In this document: positions 23,952 to 31,705 of the stretch, one piece after another
How the letters are laid out: each line of letters opens with the position of its first letter
Numbering within the stretch: position 1 is the first letter of the stretch
Source: CAZEDM01 sp964511075
Lineage (GTDB): Bacteria > Zixibacteria > MSB-5A5 > RBG-16-43-9
Length of the DNA: 64,000 nt
Assembly: GCA_964511075.1 (NCBI GenBank)
Contig: CAZEDM010000003.1
Location: 186,001 to 250,000 of the forward strand
Direction of reading: 5' to 3'
Notes under the pieces: generated by a model
Database searches by the model: none
Told to the model about the DNA's origin: nothing
The model's input: only the letters and a program-made list of their open reading frames with translations
Position numbers and translations under genes: made by a program

Positions 23952-25199
23952 TTATTCGTATCTCAACGATTCGACCGGGTTAACCGTTGCCGCTCTTCTG
24001 GAGGGGAAAAACCCGGAGAAAAGCCCTACCATACCCAGGATGATTATGGTTACAATCATTATATCCCAAGAGATGGTGGGTTTTCCCAGAAACTGCAAGC
24101 CCTCGGACTTGACCGGGATGGCCTGCAGAATCCTGACCACTATGCTAGTGAAAAGAATGCCTATCCCGCCTCCGAGAAAAGCGATTATTAAAGACTCCAG
24201 TATGAACTGGGACATGATGTCTTTTCTCTTTGCACCCAGAGCCATTTTGATCCCGATTTCACGTGTCCTTTGTTTTACTGCCGCATACATAATGTTTGCC
24301 ACACCAACTCCGGCGATCAACAAGGTCATTCCACCTATCACTCCCATAAATATGGAGATGCCCACAAGGACTTTGTTGAACACCTTTTGGTTCTCTATCA
24401 CATCCCAGATGGATAAAGCCCTTTCATCCGCAGGATCGAACTTGTGTTTTGCCCCTAAGACCTGATATACCTTCTTCTTTATTTCCTCGGCTTTCTCCAG
24501 GTCTTTCGGCTGGTATACCAGAACGTTAAAATATTTGTGTCCCCAGATAGTCTTGAAAGTAGTTGCCGGGATGGAAGCCTTATCCTCGTCCATACCGCCA
24601 TAAGCTCCCATCTGGAGCTTGTCCTGCATTACCCCGATCACGGTAAAGGGGATATTGTTAATTATTACGATCTTGCCGACTGCCTCTTCTTTTCCCAGAA
24701 GCCTTTCCCTTAACCCGTTTCCCAGAAATACTACCCTTCTTTTATTCTGTAGGTCCAGCTGGTTGATAAATCTACCCCCTTTATCCGGGTAATGAGTCCT
24801 CATCTCCTCATAACAGGGATAAAGTCCCGTTACCCTCTCGGTGACCGATCTCTTGCCATAGCTCATGGGAACTTCCCACCTGGCGTATTCGCCTCCGACA
24901 TTCTTGATTTCGGGAATCCTGGCTTTGAGTAATTCCACGTCCTCCTCGTTGAAACGGATCCTTCTCCCTTTTCCCAGCCCCTGGTAAGGTATGGTGGTCT
25001 GCCCTCCCCACATTATAACGATCCCCTCGCCTAATCCGTGACCTGCCTTGGTCAACTGTCTGTTTAACCCCTCGCCAAAGGCTAAAAGCATGACGATGGA
25101 AAAAGTGCCCCAGGCGATGGCTAAGGTGGTCAGGGTTATCTTCTTTCTTTGCTTTTTAAAATCCCGCAAGAACAGTCTTAAGAATAAGAAACCTTTCAA
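23952..25199 (-). CDS. MacB-like ABC permease 2
   Basis: The 415-residue permease has an N-terminal membrane helix (ITLTTLAIAWGTFSIVMLLAF), a large periplasmic MacB_PCD domain (about 45-275) and three C-terminal helices forming an FtsX domain. It contains RTREIGIKMALGAKRKDIMSQF, the conserved cytoplasmic loop, and ends FFPSRRAATVNPVESLRYE. It pairs with the other permease, probably as a heterodimer, with the ATPase encoded downstream. Confidence 0.9.
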   Translation of the reverse strand: MKGFLFLRLFLRDFKKQRKKITLTTLAIAWGTFSIVMLLAFGEGLNRQLTKAGHGLGEGIVIMWGGQTTIPYQGLGKGRRIRFNEEDVELLKARIPEIKNVGGEYARWEVPMSYGKRSVTERVTGLYPCYEEMRTHYPDKGGRFINQLDLQNKRRVVFLGNGLRERLLGKEEAVGKIVIINNIPFTVIGVMQDKLQMGAYGGMDEDKASIPATTFKTIWGHKYFNVLVYQPKDLEKAEEIKKKVYQVLGAKHKFDPADERALSIWDVIENQKVFNKVLVGISIFMGVIGGMTLLIAGVGVANIMYAAVKQRTREIGIKMALGAKRKDIMSQFILESLIIAFLGGGIGILFTSIVVRILQAIPVKSEGLQFLGKPTISWDIMIVTIIILGMVGLFSGFFPSRRAATVNPVESLRYE

Positions 25200-25211
25200 G
25201 AAAGCTCCTTT

Positions 25212-26444
25212 TTATAGCCTCAAGGCTTCTATGGGGTTTAAACTGGAAGCACGTCTTGCCGGGAAAAACCCTGCCAAGAAACCTATCAGGCCCAGAATCA
25301 GTGCGGCTACGACAGCCACCGAAGCGGAGAAAACCGGATTCCCCACGTATTCCTCTAACTTGAATAAGGGAAATATCGTGGTTATTCCCCAGGAGATCAA
25401 AAATCCTATGGCACCGCCGATGAAGGTTATAAGAAGAGTCTCGAACACGAATTGGGACAGGATATACCTTCTCTTGGCTCCGGTAGCCATCTTTATCCCG
25501 ATCTCTTTGGTTCTCTCCTCAATCACCACGTTCATGATGTTGGATACGCCTATTCCTCCCACGATCAAGGTAAAGGCACCGATTATCCCCAGAAAAACTC
25601 TCATCCCCATAAATAGAAGGTTGAAAAACTTGTCCATCTCTGAAGTATCCCAGACCATAAGGGCCTCTTTGTCCTTCGGGTCGAATTTGTATTTTTTCGC
25701 TAATACCTCATAGACTCTGTTTATGACATATTCGTTCTGTTTGGGAACCCTTGGCTTGAGCACCATATTGTCCAGGTCTCTTCTCCCGAACATAGTAGCC
25801 AGGGTGGTGGCAGGTATAACCGCTTTATAGGCATCTCTTCCGCTGTAGTTGGAATCCTGCTCCTTTTTTTTCATAGTGCCGACTACCAGAAAGGGGGTAT
25901 TGTTGATTAGTACGTATTTCCCTAGTGCCTGATTTTCTTTGAACAGGTCTTCCTTCAGCCTGTCTCCTAAAAAGACCACCCTTTTTCTGAACCTGATATC
26001 CAGATCGTTTATGAACCTCCCGCCCTTCTCCGGAATCATATTTCTCATATCTGCAAAGATGGGGTAAACCCCGGTTACATTCTGGGAGAATATGTTCTTG
26101 CCGTATTTAACCTGGACATTCCACTCGTTGTATTCCGGGCTTATCTGCCCGATCTGTTTTATCTCTCTTTGCAGCAGGAATGCATCCTCTTCCTTGAAAT
26201 CAATACCCCTGCCTTTGCCCAGACCCTGATATGGCAGGGACGTTCTCCCGGGCCACATGATTATTATCCTGTCCCCCATTCCATGGGCTGATTTTATTTG
26301 CTGCTTATGCAGACCTTCCCCGAAAGCTAAAAGCAAAGTTACTGCAACCGTACCCCAGATGATCCCGAAGAGGGTCAGCAAAGTCCTCAATTTCTGGGAC
26401 CTCATATCCCTTAAGAACTGATTTATGAAGACGAAGAACGCCAT
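25212..26444 (-). CDS. MacB-like ABC permease 1
   Basis: The 410-residue permease has the same layout as its neighbour: TM1 (LRTLLTLFGIIWGTVAVTLLL), a periplasmic MacB_PCD domain, then three TM with RTKEIGIKMATGAKRRYILSQ and FFPARRASSLNPIEALRL. The two share long stretches (GRTSLPYQGLGKGR versus GQTTIPYQGLGKGR), so they arose by duplication. Its ATG overlaps the adaptor stop by one base (TAATG). Confidence 0.9.
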   Translation of the reverse strand: MAFFVFINQFLRDMRSQKLRTLLTLFGIIWGTVAVTLLLAFGEGLHKQQIKSAHGMGDRIIIMWPGRTSLPYQGLGKGRGIDFKEEDAFLLQREIKQIGQISPEYNEWNVQVKYGKNIFSQNVTGVYPIFADMRNMIPEKGGRFINDLDIRFRKRVVFLGDRLKEDLFKENQALGKYVLINNTPFLVVGTMKKKEQDSNYSGRDAYKAVIPATTLATMFGRRDLDNMVLKPRVPKQNEYVINRVYEVLAKKYKFDPKDKEALMVWDTSEMDKFFNLLFMGMRVFLGIIGAFTLIVGGIGVSNIMNVVIEERTKEIGIKMATGAKRRYILSQFVFETLLITFIGGAIGFLISWGITTIFPLFKLEEYVGNPVFSASVAVVAALILGLIGFLAGFFPARRASSLNPIEALRL

Positions 26445-27532
26445 TACTTAATCTCCTTGGGAGGCCTCTCTATAACCTCGTCCCCTTCCTTTAAGCCACC
26501 TGCTATCTCGATGTTAATGCCGTCGCTCAAGCCAACCTCCACCGGCACTTTCTCGATTTCACCCTTTGGATTTTTCATCTCCACGAAAGTAGAGTCCTCT
26601 TTGAATTCCACCAGCCTTTCCGGAATCAAAAGCACGTTCTCTTTTTTATTTATTATTATCTCCGCATTGGCAGAATATCCGGCCCTGAGCATCTGCTTGC
26701 CGGCTTGGGTTATCCTGATCTCCACGTCGAAAAGTGTTGCATTCTCCTCTTTCTTTGCCTTGGGAGATATCTTGTACAAGACCCCCCTGACAGTATCATC
26801 CGGAATTGCGCCCACCTTTATCTCCGTATCCATCCCCTCACTTAGCTTGCCCACGTCGATCTCGTCCACCGTTCCCTTGAAGACCAGGTCCTCCATATAG
26901 GCCAGGCTCATAAGCGCTGTTCCCTCCTGATAGGAAGTCAGGGGAACGACCGGGTCGCCTTCGTTTACTTTCTTCTCCAGAACGGTTCCATTTATAGGTG
27001 CCCTTATTATCGACTCGATTTTTTCCTCGGAAAGCTCCGTTTTCCCCTTCTCTATGAGCGACAGCCTCTCGCGAGCCAATTTCATCTTCAGCTGTGCCTC
27101 GTCGTAATTCTTCTTGTTTATATCGAACTCCTGCTGGGACACGAGATTTTTCACCAAAAGCGAATTGAATCTTCCCAGCTCTTTTTTGGCTATCTCGAAA
27201 TCTACCTCTGCCATCTCGGCGTTTCGCTTGGCCTCGGTCAGCTCCAGCGGGGTCGGCGAGGGACTTATCTCTATAAGTGGGTCCCCCTTTCTGACCTTGT
27301 CCCCTACCTCCACGAAGATTTTCTCCACGATTCCCGATATCTTGGATTTGACCGAGATCTCGTTTTCCGGAACGATACCTCCTATAGCCACAGCCTTCTC
27401 CACGATATCCCCCCTTTCCACCTTGACCGTGGTTATCTTGTTGTTCTTGCTGGAGGAACCCTTAAAAACCAGACCGATCAAGACGAATAATACCACCAGG
27501 CCAGCCAGGATTAAAATTGTCTTCTTTACCAT
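26444..27532 (-). CDS. Efflux periplasmic adaptor (HlyD/MacA family)
   Basis: I start at ATG 27532, where AAGGAG stands seven bases upstream; an earlier ATG at 27565 lacks one. The 362-residue protein has an N-terminal anchor (TILILAGLVVLFVLIGLVF) and lipoyl-like halves (ISVKSKISGIVEKIFVEVGDKVRKGDPL and APINGTVLEKKVNEGDPV). A helical hairpin of about 90 residues lies between them, with beta-barrel and membrane-proximal domains after. It should link the MacB-like permeases to an outer-membrane channel; no TolC gene is in the window. Confidence 0.9.
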   Translation of the reverse strand: MVKKTILILAGLVVLFVLIGLVFKGSSSKNNKITTVKVERGDIVEKAVAIGGIVPENEISVKSKISGIVEKIFVEVGDKVRKGDPLIEISPSPTPLELTEAKRNAEMAEVDFEIAKKELGRFNSLLVKNLVSQQEFDINKKNYDEAQLKMKLARERLSLIEKGKTELSEEKIESIIRAPINGTVLEKKVNEGDPVVPLTSYQEGTALMSLAYMEDLVFKGTVDEIDVGKLSEGMDTEIKVGAIPDDTVRGVLYKISPKAKKEENATLFDVEIRITQAGKQMLRAGYSANAEIIINKKENVLLIPERLVEFKEDSTFVEMKNPKGEIEKVPVEVGLSDGINIEIAGGLKEGDEVIERPPKEIK

Positions 27533-27684
27533 GATATGACTCCTTTTGAATCGTTTACCTATCATCTGGTTATACGAGTCAGGGTCGGGGTAAGTTTCAC
27601 CTCTTGGCAGTTCATGTCATTACCCTGTAAAAAAACGTGAGAACATTCAACCGAGGAAATAACGGCGTAGCTCAAAAATTTCTC

Positions 27685-27713
27685 TTTACAATTCGTATAT
27701 AAAGGATTATCTT
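27685..27713 (+). promoter_or_regulatory. Promoter of the fur-feo operon
   Basis: TTTACA (27685-27690), a 17-base spacer and TATCTT (27708-27713) stand immediately upstream of the Fur-like palindrome, so bound Fur would block the start of transcription. Confidence 0.5.
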
Positions 27714-27715
27714 TA

Positions 27716-27732
27716 TTGAGATTGAATCTCAA
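27716..27732 (+). promoter_or_regulatory. Fur operator
   Basis: TTGAGATTGAATCTCAA is a perfect 8-1-8 inverted repeat centred on 27724, 20 bases before the fur ATG. Fur boxes are 7-1-7 or longer AT-rich dyads of this kind. It overlaps the likely transcription start, so iron-dependent autoregulation of fur and feoAB is expected. Confidence 0.78.
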
Positions 27733-27752
27733 TCTCAGGCAAGGAGGTTCGT

Positions 27753-28178
27753 ATGGCAGACCCGCTGGAAACTTTTACCAGATACTTAGACTCGAAGAAC
27801 CTGAAGCTGACCAGAGAGAGAAAGGCGGTGCTGCAGGAGATATTTCTGCATGCAGGACATCTGGAGGCTGAGGAGCTGGCCCAGGCGCTCCGCAGGAAGA
27901 AGATCAGGGCATCCAGGGCTACCATCTACAGGACCCTGGAGCTGCTGGTAGACAGCGGAATAGTCAGAAAGGTGGATCTGGGTCATGGACATTCGCATTA
28001 CGAGCATGTTCTGGGACATACCCATCACGAGCACATGGTCTGCCTAAAATGCGGGAAAGTGATTGAATTCTCGGATAAGGGTATTGAACGCTCTCTTGCT
28101 GATCTATGCAGGAAAGCGGGATTCGAGCACTCTCTCCACTACTTTCAGGTTTTTGGTTTTTGCAAGGATTGTAGATAG
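27753..28178 (+). CDS. fur: Fur family transcriptional regulator
   Basis: The 141-residue protein has the N-terminal winged helix (LKLTRERKAVLQEIF; RASRATIYRTLELLVDSGIVRKV) and the metal-binding HYEHVLGHTHHEHMVCLKCGKVIEF. It also has a second cysteine pair in FGFCKDC. These are the Fur sensor-histidine and structural zinc features. It is the first gene of an operon with an outer-membrane protein and feoAB, under a perfect dyad. AAGGAGG precedes the ATG. Fur rather than Zur or PerR is favoured by the iron-uptake neighbours. Confidence 0.9.
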   Translation: MADPLETFTRYLDSKNLKLTRERKAVLQEIFLHAGHLEAEELAQALRRKKIRASRATIYRTLELLVDSGIVRKVDLGHGHSHYEHVLGHTHHEHMVCLKCGKVIEFSDKGIERSLADLCRKAGFEHSLHYFQVFGFCKDCR

Positions 28179-28207
28179 TTTACAAACTCCTTATGGAAAG
28201 GCTTATA

Positions 28208-28927
28208 ATGAGAAAAAAAATTATATTTCTTAGCATGGTAATTTTTTTGTTGACCTCTACCTTCGCCTGGGCAATACATATTCAAGGGGTTGAGGATGCT
28301 GGCACAGTAGCTGCCAGAGAGATTGAAATAGAACTGGGTGGCCATTATGAAAGGTGGCAAAAGGATGAGAACCAAACTACCATGCAATTAGTATTAACAT
28401 GCGGCTTACATAGGAATGTAAATGGAATACTCGAAATTCCTTACCTTAGAGTACGTCAGGGAAAAAGCAAGAACGCTGGATTGGGTGATTTAAATATTGG
28501 AATTAAATACAGGTTTATGGAGGAGAGTAAGTTAGCCCCGGCTATTGCTCTTAAATCTCTTGGAACTTTACCGGTGGGAGACGAGAGTCGTGATCTGGGC
28601 TCTGGAGAGGTGGGATATAACTTGACTGCTGTAATCAGCAAAAACTGGGGAAAACCTGAAACGCACCTAAATCTGGGTTTTGGAAAAGAGTCTTCCTCTT
28701 GGGGTTTTTCTCTCTGGTATCTGGAGAATAAATTTACTTTAATAGCTGAACTGACCGGCGAGTGTTCTTCATGGCTTGAGGATTGGCCCGGTGGGAGCGG
28801 CCTGCTCTTCGGAACCGTATACGAGTTAACCCGGGACGTTCTTATGGATCTGGGAATTAATTGGAGATTGAGAGGAGAGACTGCAAAACAAACCTTCTTT
28901 TTAGGTAGCACTTTTACCATTAGGTAA
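28208..28927 (+). CDS. Outer-membrane beta-barrel protein in the feo operon
   Basis: I start at ATG 28208, since the peptide then begins with a signal (MRKKIIFLSMVIFLLTSTFAWA) and GGAAAGG lies before it. The 239 residues form amphipathic strands (EIEIELGGHYERWQ, NGILEIPYLRVRQGK, GDLNIGIKYRFM, TLPVGDE). They resemble the transporter or phenol-degradation MetA (PF13557) barrel group and end TFFLGSTFTIR. It sits 29 bases after fur and 36 before feoA, and may help metal cross the outer membrane; that is inferred from position. Confidence 0.75.
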   Translation: MRKKIIFLSMVIFLLTSTFAWAIHIQGVEDAGTVAAREIEIELGGHYERWQKDENQTTMQLVLTCGLHRNVNGILEIPYLRVRQGKSKNAGLGDLNIGIKYRFMEESKLAPAIALKSLGTLPVGDESRDLGSGEVGYNLTAVISKNWGKPETHLNLGFGKESSSWGFSLWYLENKFTLIAELTGECSSWLEDWPGGSGLLFGTVYELTRDVLMDLGINWRLRGETAKQTFFLGSTFTIR

Positions 28928-28963
28928 TTAGAAGAAATTTCCATTTCATACCATAAGGAAAAA

Positions 28964-29206
28964 ATGCCAATAGTTAACCTAACACAATTAGAAGAGGGCG
29001 AAAGCGGAGTGGTGGCGGAGATACAGGGAGGGCACGGATTAATCCGTCGACTGGAGAATATGGGCATAAGGCCGGGCAAGAAGGTGACCAAGGTAAGTTC
29101 CCAGTTTATGTGCGGTCCGGTGACGCTCAGGATAAACAATTATCAGATAGCCATAGGTTACGGAATGGCGAAAAAGATTCTGGTGAACCCGGAGAAGTCG
29201 CAATGA
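28964..29206 (+). CDS. feoA: Ferrous iron transport protein A
   Basis: The 80-residue protein has an SH3-like barrel: VNLTQLEEGESGVVAEIQGG, RRLENMGIRPGKKVTKVSSQ, GPVTLRINNYQIAIGYGMA. This is the FeoA fold, which binds FeoB and modulates its activity. Its TGA overlaps the feoB ATG (ATGA). Confidence 0.93.
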   Translation: MPIVNLTQLEEGESGVVAEIQGGHGLIRRLENMGIRPGKKVTKVSSQFMCGPVTLRINNYQIAIGYGMAKKILVNPEKSQ

Positions 29207-30915
29207 AAAAAATCCTTCTGATGGGCAATCCCAACGTAGGCAAAAGCGTCATCTTCTCCAGGCTTACCGGCGTAAATGTGATCGTCTCCAACTACCCCGG
29301 CACCACGGTTGAATATACCAGAGGATATATGAAGCTGGGAGATGAGAGAGCCGAGATAATAGACGTTCCGGGAACCTACAGCCTTGAGCCTTTATCCAAA
29401 GCAGAGGAAGTGGCAGTTGATATGCTGAAGGACTGCGACCTGGTGATAAATGTGGTGGATGCTACCAACCTGGAAAGGAACCTGAACCTTACACTGGAGC
29501 TTCTGAGGAATGGGGCGCCGGTGGTGATAGCTCTGAACCTCTGCGACGAGTCCCGGCATCTGGGAATAGATGTGGACGTGGAGAAACTGGAGCAGATACT
29601 GGGAGTTCCGGTTATCTCGACCTGCGCTATCACCGGCGAGGGAATAAAAGATTTGGTTTCCAATTTCCCCTCTGCCAGAGCCAGCACCTTCAGGTTCGAG
29701 GCTGAGAAAAGATGGGAAAAGGTGGGCCAGATAGTGGAGCAGGTCCAGAGGATAACCCATCGTCATCACTCCTTCTGGGAAAGGCTGGAGGATGCTACCA
29801 TAAAGCCTGTAACCGGGATCCCCCTAGCCCTGGTCACTATCTTTCTTGTTTTTTTTCTAATAAGATTCATCGGTGAGTCCCTGATCAGCTATGTTTTCGA
29901 GCCTGTTTTTGAAAAGCTGTGGGCCCCGCTGATGCTGAAATTATCGGTACTACTGGGCTCCAGTGGTTTCCTGCACGATATCCTCATCGGAAAACTGACC
30001 CAGGGTAAAATCGATTTTGTGGAATCCTTGGGGCTTCTGACCACCGGCTTGTTCGTTCCCCTGGCTATGGTTCTCCCCTACGTTTTCTCCTTTTATCTGG
30101 TTCTAAGCTTTCTTGAGGATTCAGGATACCTGCCTCGTCTGGGAGTTTTGGTTGACAACCTGATGCATAAATTAGGGCTGCACGGTTTATCCATCGTTCC
30201 CATGATGCTGGGCTTGGGCTGTAACGTGCCTGGAGCAATGGCTACCCGGATTCTCGAAACCAAGAAGGAAAGATTCATCTCCGCCACCCTGCTGGCAATA
30301 TGCATCCCCTGTATGGCGCAGTTAGCCATGATAGTGGGGCTAATCGGCAGGTACGGAGTAAAAGGGCTGGGAGTTGTTTTCGGAACCCTGTTTGTAGTCT
30401 GGGTTATACTCGGGGTACTGCTCAACAAGATCATCAAAGGCGAAAGCCCAGAGATCTTCATCGAGATACCGCCCTATCGTCTTCCCTATTTAGGTGCGCT
30501 TTTCAAAAAATTATGGATGAGGACCAGGGGATTCATAAGAGAAGCAGTTCCCTACGTGCTCCTGGGGGTTTTCTTTGTCAATATTCTCTATACCCTGGGG
30601 ATAATAGAGTTCATCGGAAACCTGACTGCACCCGTCATAACCGGTATTTTAGGACTCCCCAAGGAAGCAGTGGGTGCGCTTATCGTGGGATTCTTACGCA
30701 AAGACGTGGCCGTGGGAATGCTTTTGCCTCTGGGCTTGAATCTCTCCCAGCTGATTGTGGCAAGCGTTGTCCTGGCAATGTATTTCCCCTGCGTGGCAAC
30801 GTTTGTCGTCTTAATCAGGGAACTGGGAATAAAAGATATGTTCAAATCAGTCTTGATTATGGTCATCTCAACCTTAACGGTAGGCGGGTTACTTAATCTC
30901 ATCTTAAACTCTTGA
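29203..30915 (+). CDS. feoB: Ferrous iron transporter FeoB
   Basis: The 570-residue protein starts at ATG 29203, overlapping feoA by 4 bases. It opens with a GTPase domain: G1 GNPNVGKS, G2 YPGTTV, G3 DVPGTYSL and G4 NLCD. A helical GDI-like region follows, then about 8-9 membrane helices with the Gate motifs (SIVPMMLGLGCNVPGAMATR and AVGMLLPLGLN). It imports Fe(II) across the inner membrane. It is shorter than enteric FeoB (about 770 residues) but within the family range. It ends the fur-feo operon. Confidence 0.95.
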   Translation: MKKILLMGNPNVGKSVIFSRLTGVNVIVSNYPGTTVEYTRGYMKLGDERAEIIDVPGTYSLEPLSKAEEVAVDMLKDCDLVINVVDATNLERNLNLTLELLRNGAPVVIALNLCDESRHLGIDVDVEKLEQILGVPVISTCAITGEGIKDLVSNFPSARASTFRFEAEKRWEKVGQIVEQVQRITHRHHSFWERLEDATIKPVTGIPLALVTIFLVFFLIRFIGESLISYVFEPVFEKLWAPLMLKLSVLLGSSGFLHDILIGKLTQGKIDFVESLGLLTTGLFVPLAMVLPYVFSFYLVLSFLEDSGYLPRLGVLVDNLMHKLGLHGLSIVPMMLGLGCNVPGAMATRILETKKERFISATLLAICIPCMAQLAMIVGLIGRYGVKGLGVVFGTLFVVWVILGVLLNKIIKGESPEIFIEIPPYRLPYLGALFKKLWMRTRGFIREAVPYVLLGVFFVNILYTLGIIEFIGNLTAPVITGILGLPKEAVGALIVGFLRKDVAVGMLLPLGLNLSQLIVASVVLAMYFPCVATFVVLIRELGIKDMFKSVLIMVISTLTVGGLLNLILNS

Positions 30916-30935
30916 TAGCTGCCGACAAAAAGTTG

Positions 30936-30964
30936 TTGCCAGTTACTAACGAAATGAGTATAAT
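30936..30964 (+). promoter_or_regulatory. Promoter of tRNA-Ser(GGA)
   Basis: TTGCCA (30936-30941), a 17-base spacer and TATAAT (30959-30964) lie after feoB, about 160 bases before the tRNA. Confidence 0.6.
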
Positions 30965-31090
30965 AATAAACAATGAAATGCGGAACGATTTGAGGTCTTT
31001 GAAAATCTGAAGGAGATCGGCCAGACAAAGTACCCACCCTGCGAAAACCTGAATAAATGTCATTGTTTTCCAGGGGTTTGGTTTTCTCTT

Positions 31091-31122
31091 CAAACTTCGA
31101 ACGAACAAACTCCAAACTGTAT
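31091..31122 (+). repeat. Conserved 5' flank of tRNA-Ser genes, copy 2
   Basis: Begins CAAACTTCGAACGAACAAAC and ends AACTGTAT; it matches 2081-2112 with two differences and abuts the tRNA in the same way. Confidence 0.7.
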
Positions 31123-31125
31123 CCC

Positions 31126-31214
31126 GGAGAGATGTCCGAGTTGGTCTAAGGAGCACGCCTGGAGAGCGTGTAGCCCTTAAAAAGGGCTCCTGGGTTCGAA
31201 TCCCAGTCTCTCCG
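31126..31214 (+). tRNA. tRNA-Ser(GGA)
   Basis: The 89-base class II tRNA has acceptor GGAGAGA/TCTCTCC with discriminator G and D-stem TCC/GGA. The anticodon stem is CACGC/GCGTG around loop CTGGAGA, giving anticodon GGA (reads UCC and UCU). The long variable arm is AGCCCTTAAAAAGGGCT, and the T-arm is CTGGG-TTCGAAT-CCCAG. No CCA is encoded. Confidence 0.96.
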
Positions 31215-31295
31215 TATATAAACCACTGCTCAATAAGGAGATTAATAAAAAGCAACTTAACTACAATTTTTAATTCCTACCTTGTTTAGCTAAGC

Positions 31296-31540
31296 TCAAC
31301 AAACTGGAGGTGGACCTCCTTTGAATAAGTAATTTATCAGATAGACCGCATCAGAAACTGATGCATTTCCATCAGAGGTGGCTTCATCTGCTTCCTGGGG
31401 TTTAGGTGCAGACCCGCCTTTGAAAAGGTGTTCGGCAGCATGAACCACATCCGAAACAGAAACCGAGCCATCCGCATTCACATCTCCCTATTCCACTGTG
31501 ACAGGATAGGCAAAACCAGTATAGAGATTGAGATTATCTT
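31296..31540 (-). pseudogene. Dockerin-domain fragment with in-frame stop
   Basis: The minus strand reads YTGFAYPVTVE, then TAG, then GDVNADGSVSVSDVVHAAEHLF and a second repeat DGNASVSDAVYLINYLFKGGPPPVC. The reading after the TAG (61 codons from 31481) is a two-repeat calcium-binding dockerin type I tail. Further upstream the frame is broken by another stop. It looks like the tail of a decayed secreted protein, paralogous to the tail of the next gene. Confidence 0.7.
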
Positions 31541-31705
31541 TGCTCCGGAATCAATAGGTGAAGATTGTCCACCAGCGAAAATGGTCAAATCTCATCCATA
31601 CTTATACTTCCGCCCGCCGAAAGAGTCAAGGGTATGTATCAGAACATTGATATTTGAGGAATGTCTGGATGGATTAGCAAAGACACTCCAGATAATGCTC
31701 CTTTA

